Shown here: piece after piece, positions 34,513 to 43,344 of the stretch
Layout of the letters: every line of letters begins with the position of its first letter
How positions within the stretch are numbered: position 1 is the first letter of the stretch
NCBI RefSeq assembly: GCF_003364115.1
Contig: NZ_NXLL01000001.1
Span: 94,287 to 158,286, forward strand
Length of the DNA: 64,000 nucleotides
Source: Helicobacter sp. MIT 00-7814
GTDB lineage: Bacteria > Campylobacterota > Campylobacteria > Campylobacterales > Helicobacteraceae
Reading direction: 5' to 3'
Program-made: the position numbers and the translations under genes
Notes under the pieces: generated by a model
Database searches by the model: none
What the model was told of the DNA's origin: nothing
Seen by the model: the letters and a program-made list of their open reading frames with translations, nothing else

Positions 34513-37071
34513 TTAAGCCAGCAATCCTTTTTTAGGACCGCTTTTGCCATGGCAGAGCTTGTATTTTTTGCCACTTCCGCACGGACAAGGATCATTGCGC
34601 GAAATTTTTGCTTTTGGCGCGTTTGTCGCGCTTTCATCTTTATTGAATGAAAAATTCTCTTCGCTTGATTCTAAAGAATCAAGCACTTTTTGCGCGGCTT
34701 GTTTCTCGTCCTCTTGGGATTTTAAGCGCACGATTTGCAAGGTTTTGGTGGTGTCGATTTTGAGATTCTCGACAAATTCCAAAAAGAGGTTGTAGCTCTC
34801 TTTTTTGTATTCCACGAGCGGATCTTTTTGGTTATAGCCACGCAAGCCGATACCGGTTTTGAGATTATCCATCGTGTAGAGATGCTCGCGCCATGAGTTA
34901 TCAAGCACCTGTAAATAGATGATGCGCTCGATTTCATTGCGTTGCTCTTTACTCAAAAGCGCCATTTTGGCTTCATATTCCTGCGTGATTTTGGCATTGA
35001 GCGCCTCTTGCAACTCCTCATATTCTAAGCCTTCTAAATTTTGAGCAGATTCAATGCCCAACTCCTCTTTTAAAATTGCCCGCAGTGTGTCTAAATCAAA
35101 ACTCGCACTATCTTCATTTGGGAAAATCTGCGCGCGCTCTAGCAAGTAGCTAAGCGTAGCAGTGCGGTTTTGTGCGATTTTTTCGCCCATATCAAATTCC
35201 GCATTTAACAAATCATCGCGCAGGCGGTAAATCGCCTTTCTCTGCTCGTTTGCGACATCATCGTATTCAAGCAAATGCTTGCGGGATTCAAAATGCAGGC
35301 TCTCCACCTTTTTTTGCGCGTTTTCAACTGATCGCGTCACAAGGCTAGATTCAATGTATTCGCCATCTTTGAGCCCCAAGCGCTCCATGATATTTTTTAG
35401 TTTATCGCTTCCAAAGATTCTAAGTAGAGAATCTTCCAAGCTCAAATAAAATTGACTAACGCCCGGATCACCCTGCCTACCAGCGCGCCCGCGCAATTGA
35501 TTATCAATGCGGCGGCTTTCATGGCGCTCTGTGCCGATGATATATAGCCCGCCAAGCGCGCGCACTTCATCATCGATTTTAATATCCACACCGCGCCCCG
35601 CCATATTTGTAGCGATTGTCACCGAGCCTTTTTTGCCCGCGTCTTTGATGATTTCAGCTTCTTTGGCGTGCTGTTTGGCGTTAAGCACATTGTGCGGGAT
35701 TCTGGCTTTTTTTAGCAATTCGTGCAAAACTTCGCTTTTTTCAATGCTAGCAGTCCCCACAAGCACAGGCTGTGTGCTTTTGTAAAGCTCGATAATCTTT
35801 GCCACAACGGCATTAAATTTTTCCCTCTCGCTTTTATAAATCAAGTCGTTTAGATCCTTACGCTTGATTGGGACATTTGTAGGGATTGAGACGACATCAA
35901 GGCTATAAATTTGCAAAAATTCGCTTGCTTCAGTTTGCGCTGTCCCCGTCATCCCCGCGAGCTTATCATACAAGCGGAAGTAATTTTGGAAGGTAATGTC
36001 TGCAAGCGTTTGGGATTCTTCTTTAATCGCGACATTTTCTTTGGCTTCGATTGCTTGATGTAAGCCCTCGCTAAAGCGCCTGCCTTCACTTAGTCGCCCT
36101 GTAAATTCATCGACAATCACCACTTCGCCCTCACGCACCACATAATCTTTATCTTTCAAAAAGAGATAATTTGCCTTAAGTGCTTGATCGAGATGGTGGG
36201 AAAGCGCGGCATTTTCGATGCTGTAGAGATTATCAACCTTAAAAAGCGTCTCGGCATTTTTAATGCCCTCTTCTGTGAGCAAAATCACGCGGTTTTTCTC
36301 ATCAATGCTAAAATCAGATTCTGCCTTGAGCTTCTGCGCCACGGTGTTTGCAAGCTGATAGTTTTGCATAGTGCGATTTACAGGAGCTGAAATAATCAAA
36401 GGCGTGCGCGCCTCGTCAATCAAAATAGAATCCACCTCATCGACAATGGCAAAAAAATGATGCTTTTGCACCTTTTGCGCAAGATCGTATTTCATATTAT
36501 CGCGCAGGTAGTCAAAGCCAAATTCATTATTCGTGCCATACACGACATTGCTTGCGTATGCGTTAAGCTTAAGCTCATCATCGCGCAAATCTGAAGTAAT
36601 AATGCCAACGCTCAAGCCCAAAAAATTATAAAGCGGTGTAAGCTCGGTGCCATCGCGGTTTGCTAGATAGTCATTCACCGTTATCACATGCACGCTCTTG
36701 CCACTTAACGCATTGAGTGCCACTGCCAAGGTTGCCACAAGCGTTTTTCCCTCACCTGTGCGCATTTCAGCGATTTTCCCTTCATGCAATGCCATACCGC
36801 CAATAAGTTGGACATCAAAATGTCTCATTCCTAGCACCCTTTTGCTCGCCTCGCGCGTGATTGCAAAGCTTTCATTGAGCACAGAATCTAAACTTTTTCC
36901 TTCATTTTGCACGGCATTTTTGAGTGATTCAAATTTTGCTTGTAATTCCTCATCGCTTAAAGGTTGCAGGCTGGATTCTAGCGCGTTTATGGCATCTACG
37001 CGCTTTTGGTAGATTTTGAGCATTTTGGTATTTCGTGAGCCCAAAATTTTATTAAGTATTGCTTTTAGCAT
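34513..37071 (-). CDS. secA: Protein translocase ATPase SecA
   Basis: Motor of the Sec export pathway. 852 residues. The N-terminus is followed by Walker [10 protein letters not shown] near residue 100, the [18 protein letters not shown]alker B region near residue 208, the [12 protein letters not shown] motif in the second RecA fold, and [13 protein letters not shown]. The C-terminal zinc and SecB-binding tail [14 protein letters not shown] is intact. It is divergent from lolA, as I recall for H. pylori. Confidence 0.97.
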   Translation of the reverse strand: MLKAILNKILGSRNTKMLKIYQKRVDAINALESSLQPLSDEELQAKFESLKNAVQNEGKSLDSVLNESFAITREASKRVLGMRHFDVQLIGGMALHEGKIAEMRTGEGKTLVATLAVALNALSGKSVHVITVNDYLANRDGTELTPLYNFLGLSVGIITSDLRDDELKLNAYASNVVYGTNNEFGFDYLRDNMKYDLAQKVQKHHFFAIVDEVDSILIDEARTPLIISAPVNRTMQNYQLANTVAQKLKAESDFSIDEKNRVILLTEEGIKNAETLFKVDNLYSIENAALSHHLDQALKANYLFLKDKDYVVREGEVVIVDEFTGRLSEGRRFSEGLHQAIEAKENVAIKEESQTLADITFQNYFRLYDKLAGMTGTAQTEASEFLQIYSLDVVSIPTNVPIKRKDLNDLIYKSEREKFNAVVAKIIELYKSTQPVLVGTASIEKSEVLHELLKKARIPHNVLNAKQHAKEAEIIKDAGKKGSVTIATNMAGRGVDIKIDDEVRALGGLYIIGTERHESRRIDNQLRGRAGRQGDPGVSQFYLSLEDSLLRIFGSDKLKNIMERLGLKDGEYIESSLVTRSVENAQKKVESLHFESRKHLLEYDDVANEQRKAIYRLRDDLLNAEFDMGEKIAQNRTATLSYLLERAQIFPNEDSASFDLDTLRAILKEELGIESAQNLEGLEYEELQEALNAKITQEYEAKMALLSKEQRNEIERIIYLQVLDNSWREHLYTMDNLKTGIGLRGYNQKDPLVEYKKESYNLFLEFVENLKIDTTKTLQIVRLKSQEDEKQAAQKVLDSLESSEENFSFNKDESATNAPKAKISRNDPCPCGSGKKYKLCHGKSGPKKGLLA

Positions 37072-37116
37072 TGTTTCCTCGCTGATTTTAAAGTGGATTG
37101 CCTAAATTAAAGCGCG

Positions 37117-37122
37117 ATTCTA
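37117..37122 (-). promoter_or_regulatory. Predicted extended -10 (TGC-TAGAAT) of secA
   Basis: TGC-TAGAAT on the minus strand is followed at once by CGCGC, almost identical to the boxes of lolF and the 5269 gene. Confidence 0.45.
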
Positions 37123-37262
37123 GCATATTTTATTAAAGTCTTTTGCTTGAAAACGCGCCTAAGTTTGAGCATATTTACATTTTTTGCTTAAGATTTTGGG
37201 ATTTTGGCATGCAAAATTTTGGCATATGAGAAATTTAAAATAAATTTTGGAGCAAATATCTA

Positions 37263-37808
37263 ATGAAGCGCGTGATAAGAGTGTGTTTTTTTGGGCTTGT
37301 GGGCTTTTTGGCTTTTGGTTTTGGGGCAGAATTTGAGCTAAAAAATCTTAAGAGTTTAGAAGCGGATTTCGTGCAGGTGGTAAGCACGCAAGAAGAGATG
37401 ACTCTAAGCTATAGTGGCAAACTGCAAGCAAAAGCGCCAAATAAGGCGAAGTGGAGCTATGAGCCGCCAATGCAAAAAGAAGTTTTTGTCAATGATAAAG
37501 AACTTATCGTCTATGAGCCAGCGTTACAGCAAGCGCATATTCAGAGTTTGAGCACACAGCAGGATTTTTTTGAGATTCTTAGCAAGGCAGAGCAAATTGA
37601 GGGTGAAAAGCGCTTGAAGGCTGAAATTGATGGCGTTGTGTATGATATTTTTTTAGATTCCAAAGGCTTACCAAAACGCATAGAATATAGCGATAACTTA
37701 GAAAACACGACAATCATCACGCTAGAAAATATCAAGGTAAATCCAAAAATAGCAGATTCTGTGTTTGTCTTTGTCGTGCCAAAGGGCATTGATATCCTTA
37801 AACATTAG
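37263..37808 (+). CDS. lolA: Periplasmic lipoprotein carrier LolA
   Basis: Carries lipoproteins from the LolF transporter across the periplasm. 181 residues: a signal peptide (VCFFGLVGFLAFGFGA), then LEADFVQVVSTQEEMTLSYSGKLQAKAPNKAKWSYEPP, which is the family hallmark. The rest is beta-rich. No LolB is expected in epsilonproteobacteria. It is divergent from secA, and lolF lies at the start of the window. Confidence 0.93.
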   Translation: MKRVIRVCFFGLVGFLAFGFGAEFELKNLKSLEADFVQVVSTQEEMTLSYSGKLQAKAPNKAKWSYEPPMQKEVFVNDKELIVYEPALQQAHIQSLSTQQDFFEILSKAEQIEGEKRLKAEIDGVVYDIFLDSKGLPKRIEYSDNLENTTIITLENIKVNPKIADSVFVFVVPKGIDILKH

Positions 37809-37837
37809 GGTTTTGCAGGGCGAGAGATTTTGCAAGT

Positions 37838-38467
37838 TTAGATATTTTGCGGATTTAAAAAATAGCGGATTGAGGCAAAACCGCGTAGATTGCAAGTATT
37901 ATCAAAGTTAGCTTTGAGGGCGGATTCTAGCTCTGCGCGTTTTTGTGGCGTATCTATCCCGCCGAGTGCAAAAATGCGTGAAAGAAGTGCAGAATCTAAG
38001 CTTAAAAGCGTCTCTATCCCTAATGGTGCGCCCTTATTTGGTGTGGAAAAAATAGGGCTAAGCGTGCAGTATTGCGCTCCAAGCGCGAGTGCAGATTCTA
38101 CTTCTGCAATGCTGTGCGCGCTAAAGCCTAGGCTAAAATTTTTTGGCAAATCCCGCAAAATGGGTAGCAAATCTCTTTGCGCACCTTTTAAATGCACGCC
38201 ATCAAAGTGGGCAAAAAGCTTTTCTTGCATTTGTGTATTTTGAAAAATCTGCGCGATATTTGGAAGATTAAGAAAACTTAAAACTCCATTTTGTTTGCAA
38301 AGCTTTGCAAAATCTAATGCGAGAGCGAAAATTTCAGAATCTAGATTCTCTAAATTGTAAGAATCTACTCGAAACATCGCGAGATTTGGTTTGAAAGCAA
38401 AGAGAATCTGTGGAAAATCGCGCAAATAATCGCGCGTAGGGTTTGGGGTGATAAGATATGAGCGCAA
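37838..38467 (-). CDS. ThiE/TenI-family phosphate synthase-like protein
   Basis: 209 residues of the thiamine phosphate synthase fold. The recognisable part is FDGVHLKGAQRDLL and GFSAHSIAEVESALALGAQYCTLSPIFSTPNKG, with a phosphate-site IFALGGIDTPQKR near the end. In true ThiE the segment usually reads VG-S-H; here it is GFSAHS, nearer to TenI-like proteins. It may be a thiamine-salvage or regulatory homologue. It ends four bases before atpB begins on the same strand, suggesting co-transcription. Confidence 0.75.
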   Translation of the reverse strand: MRSYLITPNPTRDYLRDFPQILFAFKPNLAMFRVDSYNLENLDSEIFALALDFAKLCKQNGVLSFLNLPNIAQIFQNTQMQEKLFAHFDGVHLKGAQRDLLPILRDLPKNFSLGFSAHSIAEVESALALGAQYCTLSPIFSTPNKGAPLGIETLLSLDSALLSRIFALGGIDTPQKRAELESALKANFDNTCNLRGFASIRYFLNPQNI

Positions 38468-38470
38468 TGC

Positions 38471-39175
38471 CTAGTGGTCGGAATCCACCACCACAGCACC
38501 ATGCAAATACACATAAGTAAGAATCATAAAAACAAAGGCTTGCAAAAACGCCATAAAAGTAAGAATCGCAAATGGCACCGCTGGCACAACCCAAGGCGCG
38601 AGCATTAGGATAATAAGCAAAAACATATCATCGCCCTTGATATTCCCAAACAAACGGAATGAAAGCGAGATAATGCGCGAAAAATGCGAGATGATTTCAA
38701 CCGGCAACATCAGCGGAGTGAGCCACCACACCGGACCAGCAAAATGCTTGAAGTAGCTAAACACACCTTGTGCGCGAATACCTTCAAAATGATAGTAAAA
38801 AAACACCACAAGCGCCAGCACAAGCGTAAAGCTAAGGCTTGAAGATGGTGCCTCAAATCCGGGGATAATACCAATCAAGTTAGCAAAAAGCACCATAAAG
38901 CCAATTGTCCCAGCAAGCGGGAAATACTTCCTTGCGACTTCCTCACCCACAATATCTTTTGAAAAATTTATCACGCCACTAAGCAATGTCTCATACACAT
39001 TTTGAATCCCGCTAGGCACGAGTTGCATCTTACTTGTAGCAAGTTTGGCAAAGAGCAGAATCAACAAAGTAATTAAAAGCGTGTAAAGCCCGATGACGAA
39101 ATCTTGATGAGAAAAAAACTCCTCGAATGTGTGCGAATACAGCAAGCCCGCAAAGGTGAAAACTCTCTCTTCCAT
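38471..39175 (-). CDS. atpB: ATP synthase F0 subunit a
   Basis: Proton-channel subunit of the F0 sector. 234 residues with at least five membrane helices. The essential Arg lies in [16 protein letters not shown] near residue 175, and the C-terminal helix is [19 protein letters not shown]. The ATG at 39175 has GAGGG at the right spacing; an ATG two codons earlier (39181) is too close to it. The other atp genes are elsewhere, as is usual in Helicobacter. Confidence 0.95.
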   Translation of the reverse strand: MEERVFTFAGLLYSHTFEEFFSHQDFVIGLYTLLITLLILLFAKLATSKMQLVPSGIQNVYETLLSGVINFSKDIVGEEVARKYFPLAGTIGFMVLFANLIGIIPGFEAPSSSLSFTLVLALVVFFYYHFEGIRAQGVFSYFKHFAGPVWWLTPLMLPVEIISHFSRIISLSFRLFGNIKGDDMFLLIILMLAPWVVPAVPFAILTFMAFLQAFVFMILTYVYLHGAVVVDSDH

Positions 39176-39252
39176 ACCCATACCCTCATTTTAAATTTTT
39201 AGCTAGGCATTATGCCTAGTTTTGAGTAAAAGAAATATTAAATTTGCAAGAA

Positions 39253-40329
39253 TCAAATAAACTTTGTATTGATTTTACGCAGGAAATAAAGACTAATGAA
39301 AAAAAGTAGTAAAAATGGGCTAAGTACGCCTGCTTCTGGCTGTAATAAGCCACTAATGCTAAGTTCTGAAAAAGAGAAAAATAGCCCCCACACGATTAAC
39401 GCGCCCACAATGCATGCAAAGCTGATAAGTGCGAGATTCCCATAACGCGCTAGAGAAGGGATAAAAGAGGCGATGATAAGAATGCTTAATGGCACAAAGA
39501 AAGGCACAATCATTAGCCCATAGAGAATCGCGCGCATTTTAGTTGAGCTTGTGCCTTGCTGTAGGGAGATTTTCAGTGTATCAATTGCATCAACAATTGA
39601 AACGGTGGGCTTATCTTGTGAAAAAGTATCAAGCACCTTTGGACGGAATCCATTCAGCACTTCCAAATGCGCTAATTCCTCGCGTTTGAGCGCTGGTTTG
39701 CCAAGTTGTAAATTTTTATTAATATCCAAAAATACAGCATTTTCCAACTTCCAAGAATCATTTGCAAAAAACGCGCTTTTAGCGGTGTAATAGCTTCTTA
39801 ATTCCCTATTTTCTAGCTCAAAGATTTTGATATTTTCCGCGCGCGCACTGCCATTTTCAAGTGGGAAAATTTTACCCATAAAAATGTATTTATTATTAAA
39901 TTTCAAAAGCACATCTTGACGGACATTAAGCACCGCTTGATTATTGATGATAGATTCTGCACTTTCTTGTGCGTAGGCAAAAGGCGTGCAGTTTAGCCCG
40001 ATATGCAGGCATGTCACCAAAGTCGCCACAAATAAAATTGGCTTTAAAATGCTAAAACGAGAGAATCCAAGTGCCAAAAGCGCGGTGAGTTGGTTGCTTT
40101 TCAAAAAAGTGATAAAAAACATAATCGAGCTTAACACCAGCGAAATAGGCAGTGTGTAGCTCATCGCATACACGCTATCATAAAACAAAAACAGAATAAA
40201 AAGGTTTGCAGAATCTGGCAAATCATCGACATATTTCAGCGTGTCAATCCCCACAAAAAACAGCTCGAGCGCGAGAAACACGACTAAAAAATATTTCAAA
40301 TAATATTGCGTGATAAAGCGAAAAAACAT
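39253..40329 (-). CDS. LPS export permease, LptF/LptG family
   Basis: Inner-membrane permease that with LptB and LptC pulls lipopolysaccharide out of the membrane. 358 residues: helices near residues 12-30, 48-78 and 95-118, a periplasmic beta-jellyroll domain to about 265, then three helices at the C-terminus. The N-terminus ITQYYLKYFLVVFLALELFFVGIDTLKYV is typical. Sequence alone does not decide between LptF and LptG. lptB lies at 45.7 kb. Confidence 0.85.
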   Translation of the reverse strand: MFFRFITQYYLKYFLVVFLALELFFVGIDTLKYVDDLPDSANLFILFLFYDSVYAMSYTLPISLVLSSIMFFITFLKSNQLTALLALGFSRFSILKPILFVATLVTCLHIGLNCTPFAYAQESAESIINNQAVLNVRQDVLLKFNNKYIFMGKIFPLENGSARAENIKIFELENRELRSYYTAKSAFFANDSWKLENAVFLDINKNLQLGKPALKREELAHLEVLNGFRPKVLDTFSQDKPTVSIVDAIDTLKISLQQGTSSTKMRAILYGLMIVPFFVPLSILIIASFIPSLARYGNLALISFACIVGALIVWGLFFSFSELSISGLLQPEAGVLSPFLLLFFISLYFLRKINTKFI

Positions 40330-40456
40330 TCTAGCTGTCCTTAGATTCTCTATTTGCAGGGTTTAAATTTTGTGTAATTATAGCTTTTTTGGTGCGGATT
40401 TTTTGCAGAATTTTAAAGAGTTTTTAGGTTTGGGACGATTTAGGGTGTTCTTGTAG

Positions 40457-40462
40457 TATAAT
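40457..40462 (+). promoter_or_regulatory. Predicted -10 (TATAAT) of the outer-membrane protein gene
   Basis: Perfect TATAAT followed at once by GCGAG, about 40 bases before the start codon. Confidence 0.55.
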
Positions 40463-40502
40463 GCGAGATTTTAAATTTTAGTTTCAAAGAAGGAGTTTGA
40501 AA

Positions 40503-41291
40503 ATGAAAGCGCAATTTTTGAAAAAACTTGCTTTTGCTGGTGTGCTTAGTGCGCTTTGCGTTGGGAATCTAAGCGCAGCGAGCAATAACAACTACTTCCA
40601 GCAATACAAAAGCTATGAAAGCTCACTTTTGTCAAACTTTGGCAATGGCAGGGTTATCAAAGCAAGCACAAAGGCAAATTCCGCAACTTGGGTGTTTTAC
40701 AATGAAGGGCATTTGGGATATTCGTATTCAAAGCTCGGAAGCACGATTTTAAATTCCGCTGACATCGGCTATTCTAGCTATATTATGGCAATTCGTAGCG
40801 CGCAAGGTTTGCATCCTTATGTGGGCTTAGAAATCACCGTGCCTATTTATTTGCAAGCGCGCGGTGATAGCAATATTTTTGCAAATCCCTCTAGCATGCT
40901 TCCAAATGGACGCGCTGTGTTGGGTGAGACAGGATTCACAGGTTGGGGCGTGCAAGTGCCTGTCGTCATAGGCGTGCAAGCTGGCTCATTTTATATACAA
41001 GCAATGGGAGGCTATGCATACCACGCGATTACTGATACATTTTACAAAAGCGAAGTAGAGAACAACTGGAGCGCAGATACCGCATATCAGGGGATTATCT
41101 ATGGTGGCGGTGTAGGCTGGAGGCTTAATAATACCTTTAGCATGGGCGTGCGCTACATAATGGGCAACCTCACAAACACCACAAGAACGCCAACAAGCGA
41201 GAATTTCAACGCGCTTAATAGCGACATTAAGACAAAAGACTTCCAAGTCCCATACTACCGCGCTTCTGTGATTTTTGGGTATGTATTTTAA
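40503..41291 (+). CDS. Outer-membrane beta-barrel protein
   Basis: 262 residues. A signal peptide (KLAFAGVLSALCVGNLSA) is followed by alternating hydrophobic strands with many Gly, Tyr and Ser, and the chain ends in YYRASVIFGYVF with a terminal Phe, as needed for BamA-dependent insertion. It resembles small Helicobacter outer-membrane proteins of about 250 residues. No ligand or adhesin motif is evident. The ATG at 40503 has AAGGAG seven bases upstream; a TTG two codons earlier is less likely. It is a single-gene unit with a strong promoter. Confidence 0.8.
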   Translation: MKAQFLKKLAFAGVLSALCVGNLSAASNNNYFQQYKSYESSLLSNFGNGRVIKASTKANSATWVFYNEGHLGYSYSKLGSTILNSADIGYSSYIMAIRSAQGLHPYVGLEITVPIYLQARGDSNIFANPSSMLPNGRAVLGETGFTGWGVQVPVVIGVQAGSFYIQAMGGYAYHAITDTFYKSEVENNWSADTAYQGIIYGGGVGWRLNNTFSMGVRYIMGNLTNTTRTPTSENFNALNSDIKTKDFQVPYYRASVIFGYVF

Positions 41292-41339
41292 GGGATAATC
41301 TAAACTTTTTAGATTCAATCTTTATAAGCCCAAATTCGT

Positions 41340-41372
41340 CGCCGAGCCCCCTCGGCGTGAGCTTGTTTTTTT
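41340..41372 (+). terminator. GC-rich hairpin with T7 after the outer-membrane protein gene
   Basis: CGCCGAG and CTCGGCG form a perfect 7-bp stem with a CCCC loop (41340-41357). A T7 run starts eight bases later at 41366. A rho-independent terminator is likely, though the T run is a little distant. Confidence 0.6.
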
Positions 41373-41397
41373 GGCGTTAAAATTTTATATGCTTTCA

Positions 41398-41445
41398 TAA
41401 AGATTCTAAAAAAAATTCAATCTTTCTCATCTTTTAGAATCTTTA
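41398..41445. repeat. 14-bp inverted repeat containing AGATTCT
   Basis: TAAAGATTCTAAAA (41398-41411) and TTTTAGAATCTTTA (41432-41445) are perfect inverted copies 20 bases apart. Another AGATTCT follows at about 41461. It lies between two convergent genes. Confidence 0.7.
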
Positions 41446-41746
41446 GTGGTTAGATTCTCCAAAATTACCTTATTTTTGATATTTCTCCCATTCTTGACAT
41501 TGCCAAAACAACAAGGCAAAATGTCGCAAATTTTGGCACAATTTATCTACCGCAAAGGTTACAAATTATAAAAAACTACTCTTATTTGGGTTTTTTTAAC
41601 CAAAAGCCTAATTAACGCAATAGATTCTGCGCTATTTTTATTCCATTTCAAATTTATATCGTGCCCACAAAGCCAAAAACCACAAAACTAAAAACAACCT
41701 CAAATTCTTGCATTTCTTAATAAAAAGTTTAATGAGTAAATCAAAC

Positions 41747-42535
41747 CTAGCGTTTCAACCCATTCACCGTCTGCAACATAGAATCTGCTGTTTGGATGCT
41801 CTTTGAGTTTGCCTCATAGGCGCGCTGTCCGGTGATTAAATCCGTCATCTCCTCCACAAGCTTGACATTGCTAAGCTCTATGAAGCCCTGTCGCAACTGC
41901 CCAAATCCATCAATGCCCGGCACACCCGCGATTGGCTCGCCTGATGCGTTGGTATTGATGAAAAGATTATCGCCCAAAGAGTGCAAGCCCGCAGGATTGA
42001 TAAAATTTACAATCTCAATTTGCCCTAGCACATTGATTTCAGTTTGATTGCCTTCTTTGACACTGATTGTGCCGTCCGTTCCGATATTTATCTCTGTGGT
42101 GTTTTCTGGCAGTGTGATATTTGGCACGAGCAAATAGCCATCAGAATTTACCAAATTCCCCTCATTATCGATTTTAAAGCTCCCCGCGCGCGTGTAGGCG
42201 ATATTGCCATCTGGAAGCTGAATCTGAAAAAATCCATTCCCCGTAATTGCGATATCAAGGTTATTTTCCGTCTCTTTTGGGTGTCCTTGTGAAAACATCT
42301 TTTGCACCGAGATTGGGCGCACGCCCACACCCACTTCAATGCCTGTTGGCGAAATCGTCGTCTCACTCGTGCTTGTGCCCGCATACTGCAACACTTGATA
42401 AAACAAATCCGCAAACTCCGCGCGTTGCTTTTTATAGCCTATCGTATTGACATTTGCGATATTATTTGAAGTCGTATCAATCTGCAGTTGCTGCCCGAGC
42501 ATTCCTGTAGTGGCAGTGTAAAGCGATCTCATCAT
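41747..42535 (-). CDS. flgG: Flagellar distal rod protein FlgG
   Basis: Builds the distal rod of the flagellum. 262 residues, normal size. The N-terminal rod/hook signature RSLYTATTGMLGQQLQIDTTSNNIANVNTIGYKK and the C-terminal LVEEMTDLITGQRAYEANSKSIQTADSMLQTVNGL pair are both intact. AAGGAG lies six bases before the first of two ATGs. No other flagellar gene adjoins it. A sequence fitting a sigma-54 promoter lies about 115 bases upstream. Confidence 0.96.
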   Translation of the reverse strand: MMRSLYTATTGMLGQQLQIDTTSNNIANVNTIGYKKQRAEFADLFYQVLQYAGTSTSETTISPTGIEVGVGVRPISVQKMFSQGHPKETENNLDIAITGNGFFQIQLPDGNIAYTRAGSFKIDNEGNLVNSDGYLLVPNITLPENTTEINIGTDGTISVKEGNQTEINVLGQIEIVNFINPAGLHSLGDNLFINTNASGEPIAGVPGIDGFGQLRQGFIELSNVKLVEEMTDLITGQRAYEANSKSIQTADSMLQTVNGLKR

Positions 42536-42644
42536 GGCTCACTCCTTATAAAATCTAGCTTAGAATCTGGCTTCATTCTTTAATTTTGCTTCTTTTTGCG
42601 CTTAAAAGAAAAAATCCCTAATTTTTATCTATCTATAAAGCAAA

Positions 42645-42659
42645 AGCAATTATAATGCC
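42645..42659 (-). promoter_or_regulatory. Possible sigma-54 promoter of flgG
   Basis: Read on the minus strand, GGCATTATAATTGCT has GG and GC exactly ten bases apart and matches the -24 GGCA and -12 TTGCT elements. The same bases carry the TATAAT of the divergent gene on the plus strand. Confidence 0.4.
42651..42656 (+). promoter_or_regulatory. Predicted -10 (TATAAT) of the TRIC-family gene
   Basis: TATAAT followed at once by GCCGC, about 38 bases before the start codon. Confidence 0.45.
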
Positions 42660-42693
42660 GCTTTTATCCCGCGTGCAAAAATAAGGCTAAAAA

Positions 42694-43341
42694 ATGACTA
42701 TCGATGATGCCACCTTACTAACTTGGCTCTTTGTGCTTGGCATCTCTGTAGAAGCGATAACCGGCGCGCTTGCGGCTGGGCGACATAATATGGATTTATT
42801 TGGCGTGATGTTTATCGCGCTGGTGACTGCCATAGGTGGCGGCTCGATACGCGATATGTTGCTAGGGCATTACCCGCTTACTTGGGTGGAGCACCCACAA
42901 TATGTGGTGTTAATCTGCGTTATCGCCATTCTCACCACAAGGATTCCAAAAACGCTGGTGCGCTTTGAGAAACTCTTTTTAAGCCTTGATGCGCTGGGGC
43001 TTGTTGTCTTTAGTATTATCGGTGCGCAGGTGGCGATGAAGGGCGATTATGGCTTTATCATCGCGGTGAGTTCTGCGTGTATTACAGGGATTTTTGGTGG
43101 AATCTTGCGCGATATTTTTTGCAATCGCATTCCGCTTGTTTTCCAAAAAGAGCTGTATGCGGGCGTGGCGATGATAGCAGCGAGTTTGTATTACATACTT
43201 GTGAAATTTGTAGGGGTGGATTCTCTGCTTGCGGTGGTGATTACGCTTATTTTTGGGACACTTTTGCGTCTTTTTGCGATTCGCTACAAGCTTGATTTGC
43301 CGACCTTTTCTTATGATGAAAACACACAAAATAAAGGATAA
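42694..43341 (+). CDS. TRIC-family (UPF0126) cation channel protein
   Basis: 215 residues with about seven helices and two repeats of the UPF0126 unit: [23 protein letters not shown] near residue 37 and a matching [17 protein letters not shown] near residue 127. The paired GGG/GGI-R-D motifs are diagnostic. Bacterial TRIC proteins form trimeric cation channels; their physiological role is unclear. It ends three bases before dnaX, and as I recall the same neighbour occurs in H. pylori. Confidence 0.9.
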   Translation: MTIDDATLLTWLFVLGISVEAITGALAAGRHNMDLFGVMFIALVTAIGGGSIRDMLLGHYPLTWVEHPQYVVLICVIAILTTRIPKTLVRFEKLFLSLDALGLVVFSIIGAQVAMKGDYGFIIAVSSACITGIFGGILRDIFCNRIPLVFQKELYAGVAMIAASLYYILVKFVGVDSLLAVVITLIFGTLLRLFAIRYKLDLPTFSYDENTQNKG

Positions 43342-43344
43342 TTG

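Larger units (their letters stand above)
41292..41746. other. Convergent intergenic region, hairpins but no gene
   Basis: 455 bases between the stops of the outer-membrane protein gene and flgG. I see one GC-rich hairpin with a T run, a 14-bp inverted repeat made of AGATTCT, and long AT-rich stretches. No frame of gene quality is present on either strand. Confidence 0.6.
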
